Shown piece after piece: positions 33,104-40,972 of a stretch of 49,500 nt of DNA. The DNA comes from Bacteroidota bacterium. Lineage in GTDB: Bacteria; Bacteroidota; Bacteroidia; Chitinophagales; Chitinophagaceae. Made by a program: the position numbers and the translations under genes. Position 1 is the first letter of the stretch. Each line of letters begins with the position of its first letter. The stretch is taken from positions 1 through 49,500 of the forward strand of contig JABDAN010000015.1 of NCBI GenBank assembly GCA_013289175.1. Reading direction: 5' to 3'. The notes under the pieces are model-generated. The model saw nothing but the letters and a program-made list of their open reading frames with translations. It was not told where the DNA came from and did not search any database.

Positions 33104-33137
33104 CATTTTGTATATTCAAAATAATAGAGCCTTCCCC
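33069..33137 (+). promoter_or_regulatory. Attenuator 1:2 pause hairpin and 2:3 antiterminator
   Basis: Pairing 1:2 is GCACC(33069-73)/GGTGC(33095-99) plus CCCTG(33080-84)/CAGGG(33088-92), with a GAA loop. Pairing 2:3 is GGGAAGG(33090-96)/CCTTCCC(33130-36), seven perfect pairs. Segment 3 is also the 5' arm of the terminator, so 2:3 and 3:4 exclude each other, and 1:2 excludes 2:3. GGGAAGG occurs twice (33090 and 33141), as an attenuator requires. Confidence 0.72.
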
Positions 33138-33160
33138 ACCGGGAAGGCTTTTTGTTTTTT
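33128..33160 (+). terminator. Intrinsic terminator before asd (attenuator 3:4 stem)
   Basis: AGCCTTCCC (33128-33136) pairs with GGGAAGGCT (33141-33149) around a CACC loop, giving nine perfect GC-rich pairs. The run TTTTTGTTTTTT follows. It lies 26 bp before the asd ATG and 25 bp after the leader stop codon, so it can only act to stop asd transcription. Confidence 0.9.
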
Positions 33161-33185
33161 AATGAATTAAAACCTGTAAAAAAAA

Positions 33186-34175
33186 ATGAAAGTTGCTGTT
33201 GTCGGGGCCACCGGATTGGTGGGTACCAAAATGCTCGAAGTACTGGCTGAAAGAAATTTTCCGGTTACCGAACTGATTCCTGTTGCTTCTGAAAAGTCCG
33301 TCGGTAAAAAACTGTTCTTTAAGAATAAGGAATGGACCGTGGTCAGTGCAACCGACGCGATCGCAGCCAAACCAGCCATCGCCATTTTTTCTGCAGGAGG
33401 CAGCACGAGCCTGGAATGGGCGCCAAAATTTGCTGCCGCCGGTATTACGGTCATTGACAATTCCTCCGCCTGGAGAATGGATCCTTCCAAAAAACTGGTG
33501 GTTCCTGAACTCAATGCCGATGCCCTGACCCGGGAGGACAAGATCATTGCCAATCCCAACTGTTCGACGATTCAAATGGTAGTGGCACTCAATCCCCTGC
33601 ATTTAAAATACAAAATCAAAAGGATTGTCGTAAGTACCTACCAGAGTGTTACTGGAACCGGCGTTAAGGCCGTTACCCAGCTGATGAATGAGCGCAAAGG
33701 GATCCAGGGAGATATGGCCTATAAATACCCGATCGATCTGAATGTCATTCCCCAAATTGATGTTTTTCTTGACAACGGATATACCAAGGAAGAAATGAAG
33801 ATGGTTCACGAAACACGCAAAATCATGCGCGACGAAACGATACGGGTTACGTCTACCACGGTCAGAATACCTGTGATCGGCGGTCACAGTGAGGCCGTGA
33901 ATGTAGAATTTGAAAGAGATTTTGACCTCCGGGAGGTAAAATCCTTATTGGAAAAAGCGCCGGGAGTGGTTGTGGTGGACAATACCGCCAAACAGGAATA
34001 CCCCATGCCCAAAGATGCCCATAACCGGGATGAAGTATTTGTGGGCCGACTCAGGCGCGATGAAACCCAACCCAATACACTGAATATGTGGATCGTCAGT
34101 GACAACCTGCGCAAAGGGGCGGCTACCAACGCGGTTCAGATTGCTGAATACCTGCTGGAAAAAGGGTTAGTCTAG
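33186..34175 (+). CDS. asd: Aspartate-semialdehyde dehydrogenase
   Basis: This 329-aa cytoplasmic enzyme reduces aspartyl-4-phosphate with NADPH to aspartate semialdehyde, the branch point to lysine/diaminopimelate and to threonine, methionine and isoleucine. The Rossmann motif GATGLVG (7-13) and the catalytic Cys126 in ANPNCSTIQ are present. The catalytic His lies in the IGGHSEAVNVEF segment. Length and order match bacterial Asd. It stands alone as a transcription unit, behind a leader peptide and terminator that look like an attenuator (33038-33160), so expression probably rises when charged Lys or Thr tRNA is scarce. A poly-A stretch rather than a Shine-Dalgarno precedes the ATG. Confidence 0.96.
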   Translation: MKVAVVGATGLVGTKMLEVLAERNFPVTELIPVASEKSVGKKLFFKNKEWTVVSATDAIAAKPAIAIFSAGGSTSLEWAPKFAAAGITVIDNSSAWRMDPSKKLVVPELNADALTREDKIIANPNCSTIQMVVALNPLHLKYKIKRIVVSTYQSVTGTGVKAVTQLMNERKGIQGDMAYKYPIDLNVIPQIDVFLDNGYTKEEMKMVHETRKIMRDETIRVTSTTVRIPVIGGHSEAVNVEFERDFDLREVKSLLEKAPGVVVVDNTAKQEYPMPKDAHNRDEVFVGRLRRDETQPNTLNMWIVSDNLRKGAATNAVQIAEYLLEKGLV

Positions 34176-34217
34176 AGGCGGTTTGGGCGTGCGGATCCAG
34201 GCACTACAAAGTCTTTG

Positions 34218-34778
34218 TCAAACTCGTCCCCAGTTCTCGCCGCTCTTAATTCGGTGCATGGTCATTTCACTGACGCCGTATTTGTCCGCCAGTTTTTTGA
34301 TGGTAAGCTGGCGGTTGTTGCTGGAGAGGATTTTTTTGATGGACTTCACCTGGGCAGCGGTCAGTTTTAAACCCACCGGCCGGCTGGATTGAATTTTCTT
34401 ATAAGCTACTTTGGCCGGGCTCTTCTGCTGGTGAAGGATCATATCGTCCAGGCTAACCCATTTCAGGTTTTTGACCGAGTTATCGGTCTTATTGTGGTTG
34501 AGGTGAATGACAAATTTTTGTTTCGAGGATTTTTTCTTTACAAACATCCGGGCGATTTCCCGGTGCAGATAAAGGGTGCCGTTGTTTCCCGGGCGATGCA
34601 AGTTCAACGTTTTATAACCGGTCGTCACAGAACCCTTCAGTAATTTACCATCCGTATTGATGTGTTCGTAGTAACTGGCTACGCGGCCAGTAGATGAGAG
34701 ACCATACTTTTTGCGAAGTAGCTTCCAACCGGGAAACATCAGGGGCTTCCAGGTTTCGCCAGGAATTTTTTTTATCAT
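34218..34778 (-). CDS. NUMOD4/HNH endonuclease-like protein with C-terminal helix-turn-helix
   Basis: In this 186-aa protein, residues about 5-45 resemble a NUMOD4 DNA-binding motif (ETWKPLMFPGWKLLRKKYGLSSTGRVASY). An HNH-type nuclease core follows at about 85-120 (REIARMFV, then VIHLNHNKTDNSVKNLKWVS). A C-terminal HTH spans about 145-185 (LTAAQVKSIKKIL, TIKKLADKYGVSEMTMHRIKSG). This arrangement is that of homing or phage-type HNH nucleases, here without an intron or phage context. The ATG at 34778 is preferred; upstream in-frame codons to 34823 lie in the gap to ligA. It is downstream of ligA on the same strand (46 bp). Whether it cuts DNA or acts as a regulator is open. Confidence 0.78.
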   Translation of the reverse strand: MIKKIPGETWKPLMFPGWKLLRKKYGLSSTGRVASYYEHINTDGKLLKGSVTTGYKTLNLHRPGNNGTLYLHREIARMFVKKKSSKQKFVIHLNHNKTDNSVKNLKWVSLDDMILHQQKSPAKVAYKKIQSSRPVGLKLTAAQVKSIKKILSSNNRQLTIKKLADKYGVSEMTMHRIKSGENWGRV

Positions 34779-34824
34779 GGCTTCGGTTTTACTAAAGTTA
34801 CAAAAAAACAATCGCTCCTCCACT

Positions 34825-36924
34825 TTAGTTCCCTGCCGCTTGTCCCATAAAGCGGAGGAATTCCTTTTCCGTCAGGATTTTTATGGAAGGGATCTTTTTA
34901 GCCTTCTCGAGTTTAGAACCCGCCTCTTCTCCGACCACCAAATAGTTCAATTTGCTGCTTACCCCACCCAAAATTTTTCCCCCCTGGGCTTCCACCATCG
35001 CTTCGGCCTCACTTCTTTTCAGTTCGTTCAGTGAACCCGTAAACAGAAAACTTTGTCCATCCAGATTTCCGGATCCCGATCTTTCGGATCGAGTATTCCG
35101 CAGGTTGATGCCAAGAGCCTCCAGCTTCTCGAGCATATGGATATTGTCATGATTCTCAAAAAATTGCTGGATGCTTCCGGCCACTTTTGGACCCACATCT
35201 TCCATGGCAAGCAGTTCTTCGGGGCTAAAACGGGCAAAGTCAGGAAGATAGCTGACGGCCTTGGCCAGGGTTTTGGCCGTGGTTTCTCCTACGTAGCGTA
35301 TTCCCAATCCAAAAATGACCCGATGGAGGGGCTGTTTTTTGGAGGTTTCGATGGCTTCCCGGAGATTTTGAATACTTTTTTCTCCAAAACCCTCCAGTTT
35401 GGCAATTTTGTCGAAAGGAAGCTGATAGATGGCCGGAACGTCTGGGAGAAATCCCAATTCATAAAATTTTGAGACATTGGCGGCACCGAAGCTGCGGATG
35501 TCCATGGCGTCTTTGCTGACAAAATGAATGATTCTTTCTACCACTTGGGCCGGGCAATTGATATTTACACAACGCAGCACCGCTTCGTCGGGTACTTTCA
35601 CCAGCTCATCACCGCAAGCCGGACAGTGGGTGGGAAAAACAATTTTCTTTTCTTTTCCTGTTCTCAGTTCACTGAGTGGTTTTACAATATAGGGAATGAC
35701 ATCTCCTGCCCGTTCCACCAATACCTGGTCTCCTATTCGTAGATCTTTCTGTCGAACCACGTCTTCATTAAAAAGAGACACCGATGCGACGCTCACCCCG
35801 CCGATGGGTACCGGTTCAATTTTAGCAACGGGAGTGATACTGCCTGTGCGGCCGACCTGGAATTCAACTTTGAGCAACCGGCTGGTAGCCTGGCGGGCTT
35901 TGAACTTAAAGGCAATGGCCCAGCGAGGATGGTGGGTGGTCATGCCCAAGACATCTTGCAGGGCAAAATCGTTCACTTTGATGACCATGCCGTCGATTTC
36001 GTAAGGCAACGCATCGCGCCCGGATTCGAAAGCCACACAGTAATCGACCACGGAATGGATGCCTCGGAAAACTTTTTTTTCTTTTTTGGGACTTCTAAAT
36101 CCCAGATCCCAGAGCATTTCCAAGGAATCGCTGTGTGTTTTCGGAGATTTTTTGCCGGTTGAGGTAAAATAACTGATATGGTATAAAAATACTTCCAGGT
36201 TCCTTCGACTGACTTCTGCGGGATCTTTGATCCGCAAAGAACCGGAGGCGGCATTTCTCGGATTGGCCAGCGGTGCCAGCTGTTGCTCCGCCAGCTGTTG
36301 ATTGTATTTTTTAAAATTTTCCTTGTTCATCAAGACCTCACCCCGGATTTCTATCTGTTCTATTCCGTAGCGGGAGAAAGCGGCTGACAAGGGTACTGAC
36401 CGGATCTGCCGGATATTGGTTGTTATTTCATCGCCTTCCACCCCGTCTCCCCGCGTCGCTCCCCGGACCAGCAAGTCGTTTTCATAGATCAGGGAAATAC
36501 TGGCACCGTCAAATTTTGGTTCAACACAATATTCCAATTCCTTCAGGCCGGTCAACTCCCGGGCTTTGCGATCCCAGTCCAGCAGGTCCTCCGCATTGTA
36601 AGAATTTTCCAGTGAGAGCATCGGAACCAGGTGTCGGACGGTTGGAAAACTTTTTGTGAGGGACTTGGCCACGCGTTGCGTCGGAGAATCCGCTGTTACG
36701 GAATCGGGGTTTTCGGATTCCAGTTTTTCGAGCGCCTTATATAAGGTGTCGTATTCTGAATCGGTGAGCAGGGGATCGTTTAGTATATAATACCGGTATT
36801 CGTGGAAGACCAGGGCTTTGCGAATGGATGCCAAATCTTTTAAGGTCACCCCCTTCTGGGACAACCGTTGGAGCAGGCTTTGACTGAGTTCCTGTAAGGA
36901 TCGGGTTTGATCGGCGCTGTACAT
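34825..36924 (-). CDS. ligA: NAD-dependent DNA ligase LigA
   Basis: This 699-aa essential replication and repair ligase joins nicks using NAD. Domain order: an N-terminal Ia domain (HEYRYYILNDPLLTDSEYD), then an adenylation domain with Lys137 in the motif EPKFDGASISL. The OB fold (FQVGRTGSITPVAKIEPV), a four-Cys zinc finger (CPACG...CVNINCPAQ), HhH repeats and a C-terminal BRCT (SFLFTGSLNELKRSEAEAMVEAQGGKI) follow. The length is a little above the usual ~670. The ATG at 36924 begins the family's N-terminus. Confidence 0.97.
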   Translation of the reverse strand: MYSADQTRSLQELSQSLLQRLSQKGVTLKDLASIRKALVFHEYRYYILNDPLLTDSEYDTLYKALEKLESENPDSVTADSPTQRVAKSLTKSFPTVRHLVPMLSLENSYNAEDLLDWDRKARELTGLKELEYCVEPKFDGASISLIYENDLLVRGATRGDGVEGDEITTNIRQIRSVPLSAAFSRYGIEQIEIRGEVLMNKENFKKYNQQLAEQQLAPLANPRNAASGSLRIKDPAEVSRRNLEVFLYHISYFTSTGKKSPKTHSDSLEMLWDLGFRSPKKEKKVFRGIHSVVDYCVAFESGRDALPYEIDGMVIKVNDFALQDVLGMTTHHPRWAIAFKFKARQATSRLLKVEFQVGRTGSITPVAKIEPVPIGGVSVASVSLFNEDVVRQKDLRIGDQVLVERAGDVIPYIVKPLSELRTGKEKKIVFPTHCPACGDELVKVPDEAVLRCVNINCPAQVVERIIHFVSKDAMDIRSFGAANVSKFYELGFLPDVPAIYQLPFDKIAKLEGFGEKSIQNLREAIETSKKQPLHRVIFGLGIRYVGETTAKTLAKAVSYLPDFARFSPEELLAMEDVGPKVAGSIQQFFENHDNIHMLEKLEALGINLRNTRSERSGSGNLDGQSFLFTGSLNELKRSEAEAMVEAQGGKILGGVSSKLNYLVVGEEAGSKLEKAKKIPSIKILTEKEFLRFMGQAAGN

Positions 36925-36955
36925 AACTATATATTAACAACTTATTTTTCCGGAC

Positions 36956-36979
36956 TGTTGTCTATAATGTTGTCTATAA
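36956..36979. repeat. Perfect 12-bp tandem duplication between ligA and the Nudix-like regulator
   Basis: TGTTGTCTATAA occurs twice in immediate succession (36956-36967, 36968-36979). It lies 32 bp upstream of ligA and 76 bp before the regulator's ATG, in a divergent promoter region. It could be a double operator half-site or a recent slippage duplication. Confidence 0.8.
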
Positions 36980-37054
36980 TAGGGCAGTGGTGTGAAAGTT
37001 CAGAGGATCTGGATTATATTTAACGAATCGGTCGACGATTACAAATTTACGTGT

Positions 37055-37786
37055 ATGAGTACTGAAAAGCCGGCAAAGAAAAAGGATATCAAAGCCGTTT
37101 TAAAACAACTGCAAAGTGACGGCCTGATCGGCATTTCAGTTGATTGTGTAATTTTTGGGTTCGATGAAAACGAGTTGAAACTCCTGATGATCAAATCGGA
37201 TCTAAAACAGTTTGAAGGGAAATGGTCCCTGCTCGGTGACCTGGTTCACCGGGATGAAAACCTGGACGAAGCGGCATACCGGATATTAAAAGAGCGGACG
37301 GGGATGGATGATGTGTACCTGGAACAGGTCATGAGTTTTGGCGAGGTACACCGTCATCCGGCGGCCCGGGTCGTGACCATCGCCTATTGTTCCCTCATTA
37401 ATATTAAACAACACGGTCTTCAAAAAACGGACAATGAACTGCACTGGCATAAACTCAGTCCGGTGATGGACATGGCCTTTGACCACCAGCAGATTTTAGA
37501 TGTCTGTCACGAATGGCTTCAAAAACGGGTGCAGGAACATCCCCTCGGATTCAGTCTGCTTCCTCGCAAATTTTCCCTGCGTGAATTACAAAACCTCTAC
37601 GAAGCGATTTTAGGGATCAAACTGGATAGAAGAAACTTCCGAAAGAAGTTTTTTTCACTCGATGTGCTCGAAGACACCAATGAACTGGAATTTGATGTTC
37701 CCCACCGTCCTGGTAAACTTTATCAGTTCAATTATCAGAAATACAAAACGCGGGAAGGAAGAAAATTTATGCGTCTGGATTTTTGA
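37055..37786 (+). CDS. Nudix-fold transcriptional regulator (NrtR/AraR type) with degenerate Nudix box
   Basis: In this 243-aa protein, residues about 20-150 have the Nudix fold (GISVDCVIFGFDENELKLLMIKSD, GKWSLLGDLVHRDENLDEAAYRILKERTGM). C-terminal residues about 160-240 form a winged helix (LLPRKFSLRELQNLYEAILG, RNFRKKFFSLDVLEDT, PGKLYQFNYQKY). Aligned to GX5EX7REUXEEXGU, the box keeps E68, R76, L78, E80 and G83 but has D62, I77 and R81 in place of G, E and E, so hydrolysis is unlikely. The Bacteroidetes members with this layout (AraR-like) sense sugars and control glycan genes. It stands directly before a susC gene in the same direction. The ATG at 37055 is preferred over an upstream GTG at 36992. 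Confidence 0.85.
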   Translation: MSTEKPAKKKDIKAVLKQLQSDGLIGISVDCVIFGFDENELKLLMIKSDLKQFEGKWSLLGDLVHRDENLDEAAYRILKERTGMDDVYLEQVMSFGEVHRHPAARVVTIAYCSLINIKQHGLQKTDNELHWHKLSPVMDMAFDHQQILDVCHEWLQKRVQEHPLGFSLLPRKFSLRELQNLYEAILGIKLDRRNFRKKFFSLDVLEDTNELEFDVPHRPGKLYQFNYQKYKTREGRKFMRLDF

Positions 37787-37878
37787 CGCAACCTGTATCG
37801 ACTTTGCAGCGTTTAATTCATGTTTACTGTCTACATGGTTATTCAAGTTAATTCTGCATTTTTTTAGTGGTAAATTAT

Positions 37879-37896
37879 TTTAACATTATTGTTAAA
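37879..37896. promoter_or_regulatory. 18-bp palindrome upstream of susC, candidate operator
   Basis: TTTAACA-TTAT-TGTTAAA is a perfect 7-bp inverted repeat with a 4-bp spacer, 52 bp before the susC ATG. A TATTTTAG box (a one-mismatch -7 element, 37914-37921) follows 17 bp later. The preceding regulator gene is the obvious candidate to bind it. Confidence 0.55.
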
Positions 37897-37947
37897 TTCT
37901 GCTAAATAAATACTATTTTAGCTGCTTAATTGCTTAAACCATTGATT

Positions 37948-40941
37948 ATGACCATGAAACGATTGCTTAAGAGGATCTCCGTCCTCTTGCTATGTGTATC
38001 TTTAACACAATTAGCATTCTCCCAGACAAAAGTTATCACCGGAACAATTATTGATGACAAAGGCTCACCCGTCGCAGGTGCAACCGTTTCCGTTAAAGGT
38101 GGTAAGGGTGGGACGACCACGGATGCCAGCGGAAATTATTCTTTATCTGTTCCGACGACAGCCAGAACGATTCTTGTCAGTTCCGTCGGTTACAATCCAC
38201 AGGAAGTAAGTATTGTAGACAGAACTACAGTAAGTATTGCCTTGGTTACCGCTTCCCAGTCACTCAATGACGTGGTGGTAATTGGATATGGAACTGCCCG
38301 CAGGCAGGATGTAACAGGATCTGTTACTTCCATCAAAGCGAAAGATTTTAACAAAGGTGCCATTACTTCACCGGATCAATTGCTGCAAAGTAAAGTAGCC
38401 GGTTTGGAAATCACCAACAACACCGCACAGCCCGGTGCCGTCACAACGGTCATCATCAGAGGTAACAACTCCATCCGCGCCAGTGATGGCCCGCTTTATG
38501 TAATTGATGGAGTGGCCCTGGACGGAAGAACAGCCAGACCCAGTTTGAATCTGGGTGCCAACGGCCTTCCTTTCGGTCAGACACCGGAAGCCAATCCCCT
38601 ACTTTATATCAACCCCAATGATATCGCCACCATGGATGTGCTCAAAGATGCATCCGCAACGGCCATTTACGGATCTCGTGGTGCCAACGGAATCATCATG
38701 ATTACCACCAAGCGTTCTCAATCTGAAGGAACGAAATTGGAGTTTGGTACCAGCTTCGGCGTGAACGCAGGATACATGAAAAATTACGATGTACTGACCA
38801 CCAGCCAGTTCATCCAAGAATCCAACGCAAACAACCTGAAACAGGATTCCGGCTTTTCTACCAACTCAATGAAAGCCGTAACCCAAAGTACCTTATCACA
38901 GAATTACAGCCTGGCTTTAAGCGGAGGCAGTGAAAATGGCAGATATCGGGCATCTTTCCTCGGATCTGCATACAATGGTTTTTTGAAGAAAACTTCCCTG
39001 GACCGCTACCTGGGAAATTTTGGTGGTCAATATAAATTCCTGGACAAGCGCCTGGCCATTGACTTTGATGTCATCGTAGGTCATACAACTGAAAACATCG
39101 CCCTGTTAACCAATACAGCGGGTGCGGGTGGAAACATGATGGCTTGGGCTCTGAACTGGAACCCAACGGTTGCACTCACTGAACCGGATGGCACTTGGAA
39201 CAACAACACCAACAACACCTTTGGTGTACCCAATCCACTGGCGGTCAGCGATGCATACACCGATATTGCTGATGTCAATGTGGTCCAAGCCAATATATCT
39301 GCCGGCCTGTTGCTGGCAAAGGGTTTGGAATATAAATTCTTATATGCGATCAACAATGGAGTGGGTACACGCAATACCAGCATGGACGGATGGGTGAACG
39401 GAATTCAAGGAATTTCCGGTACCGGATTTGGTGCCGTTTCTTCTGCCCACCTGACTTCCCAACAATTTACCAATACCCTGACCTATAAGACAGATCTTTC
39501 AAAAGATCTGCACTTTGAAGTGATTGGTGGTTACGAATATTGGAAAACAGCATACGGTAACCAAACCGTATCCGGCAAAGGGTTTAATACCAACCTGACC
39601 CAGCAGAGCAGAACGAACGTACTGTACTCCAGTTTCCTGGTTAATGCAGCAACCACGTTCCCGATCGTTCAGTATGAAGATCCGACAGCAGAAATACAGT
39701 CTATCTTCGGCAGGGCTAATTTCAACCTGGCCAACAAGTACTACCTGACTGCTACGGTGAGAGATGATGGATCCAGCAAATTCGGTTCTAACAATAAGTA
39801 TGGTGTGTTCCCGTCCTTTGGAGCCAAATGGGTACTGAACAATGAAGACTTTTTGAAGAACAATAGCTTTCTTAGCATATTGGATCTGAGAGGTTCTTGG
39901 GGAATTACGGGTAACCAGGAATTTCCTGCTGGTGCCTCCCAGGCGCAGATCACTTCCAGCGCTTATGATAATGCAGGACAAACCAACGTATCCAACCCCG
40001 ATCTGAAATGGGAAAAAACAACCATGTGGGATATCGGTATTGATTTCGGATTCGCCAATGGACGTATCAACGGTACTGTAGACTACTATAATAAGAACAC
40101 TACCGACATTTTGTTCCAGAGTACGGCAATCCAGCCAGCACCGGCTTCCATTTTCTTCATTAACCTGCCTGCCAATATCATCAACCAGGGTGTTGAATTT
40201 TCCATCAACGCAACGGTTATTTCCCACAAGGAATTCACCTGGAACCTGGGATTCAATATTGCGTACAATACCAATATCCTGAAGAACTTCAACCAGGCAT
40301 TGATTCGTACTGGTCAGGTGGATGGTAACGGTGTATCCGGCGGATTTGCAGAAGCCATCGCCAACAACCAAACCGTGGACGTTTACTACCTGAAACCATT
40401 CCAGGGTTTTGACAAGAGCGGTAACCAGATCGTAGATTCTGCGAACAAGGGACCTCAATTTGCTGGCAATCCGAACCCCCACGAAATATATGGATTCAGC
40501 AATACGTTTACTTACAAGAAGTGGACATTGACACTGAATGCCGGCGGATCCTTAGGATTCATGATTTACAACAACACCCTCAATACGATTACCAACATCG
40601 GGCAGTTCTCTAAAGGCCAGAATGTTTCAGCCAGCCAGTTCGGTACCGGCGAATCCATCGGAGATGGAGCCCAGGTATCTACCCGCTACTTAGAAAATGG
40701 TAATTACCTGAAATTGAGAAACGCCACATTGACTTATGCTTTTGGAAACCTCGGACAGTATGTTAAGAACTTCCAGGCGTTCGTAGGCGGTTCTAATTTG
40801 TTCGTGATTACTAAGTTCCAAGGTTTTGATCCAGAAGTAAATATTGATAAGAGCATCAACGCTTATCCTTCCAGAAGTATGGAATATCTGCCTTATCCGA
40901 CACCAAGAATTATCACTTTTGGTTTCAGCTTTGGACTTTAA
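37948..40941 (+). CDS. SusC/RagA family TonB-dependent outer-membrane receptor
   Basis: The 997-aa protein has a signal peptide (cleaved near FSQ). A CarboxypepD_reg domain (TGTIIDDKGSPVAGATVSVKG) is followed by a plug domain (SPDQLLQSKVAGLEITN, VIIRGNNSIRASDGPLYVIDGVAL, MDVLKDASATAIYGSRGANGIIMITTKR) and a 22-strand barrel ending in PTPRIITFGFSFGL. All are SusC hallmarks. It imports oligosaccharides or other ligands captured by the following SusD, powered by TonB. I use the ATG at 37948; an ATG at 37954 and an upstream TTG are alternatives. It is followed after 31 bp by susD. The substrate is not readable from sequence, and no glycoside hydrolase gene is found in this second locus within the window. 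Confidence 0.96.
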   Translation: MTMKRLLKRISVLLLCVSLTQLAFSQTKVITGTIIDDKGSPVAGATVSVKGGKGGTTTDASGNYSLSVPTTARTILVSSVGYNPQEVSIVDRTTVSIALVTASQSLNDVVVIGYGTARRQDVTGSVTSIKAKDFNKGAITSPDQLLQSKVAGLEITNNTAQPGAVTTVIIRGNNSIRASDGPLYVIDGVALDGRTARPSLNLGANGLPFGQTPEANPLLYINPNDIATMDVLKDASATAIYGSRGANGIIMITTKRSQSEGTKLEFGTSFGVNAGYMKNYDVLTTSQFIQESNANNLKQDSGFSTNSMKAVTQSTLSQNYSLALSGGSENGRYRASFLGSAYNGFLKKTSLDRYLGNFGGQYKFLDKRLAIDFDVIVGHTTENIALLTNTAGAGGNMMAWALNWNPTVALTEPDGTWNNNTNNTFGVPNPLAVSDAYTDIADVNVVQANISAGLLLAKGLEYKFLYAINNGVGTRNTSMDGWVNGIQGISGTGFGAVSSAHLTSQQFTNTLTYKTDLSKDLHFEVIGGYEYWKTAYGNQTVSGKGFNTNLTQQSRTNVLYSSFLVNAATTFPIVQYEDPTAEIQSIFGRANFNLANKYYLTATVRDDGSSKFGSNNKYGVFPSFGAKWVLNNEDFLKNNSFLSILDLRGSWGITGNQEFPAGASQAQITSSAYDNAGQTNVSNPDLKWEKTTMWDIGIDFGFANGRINGTVDYYNKNTTDILFQSTAIQPAPASIFFINLPANIINQGVEFSINATVISHKEFTWNLGFNIAYNTNILKNFNQALIRTGQVDGNGVSGGFAEAIANNQTVDVYYLKPFQGFDKSGNQIVDSANKGPQFAGNPNPHEIYGFSNTFTYKKWTLTLNAGGSLGFMIYNNTLNTITNIGQFSKGQNVSASQFGTGESIGDGAQVSTRYLENGNYLKLRNATLTYAFGNLGQYVKNFQAFVGGSNLFVITKFQGFDPEVNIDKSINAYPSRSMEYLPYPTPRIITFGFSFGL

Positions 40942-40972
40942 ATATGAAAATGATCTTTAATAAAATTAATGT

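Noticed and set aside
33038-33160. Reading the asd leader as a metabolite riboswitch such as the lysine riboswitch
   Set aside because: The region is only about 120 bases, far shorter than a lysine aptamer, and none of its conserved helices are visible; the ORF with Lys/Thr codons and alternative stems explains it better.
34218-34778. Prophage or integrated element between asd and ligA
   Set aside because: No integrase, attachment repeats or other phage genes are present; only the single HNH-type gene.
36956-36979. Short tandem repeat as part of a CRISPR array
   Set aside because: Only two copies, no spacers between them and no cas genes; a CRISPR array needs regularly spaced repeats with unique spacers.
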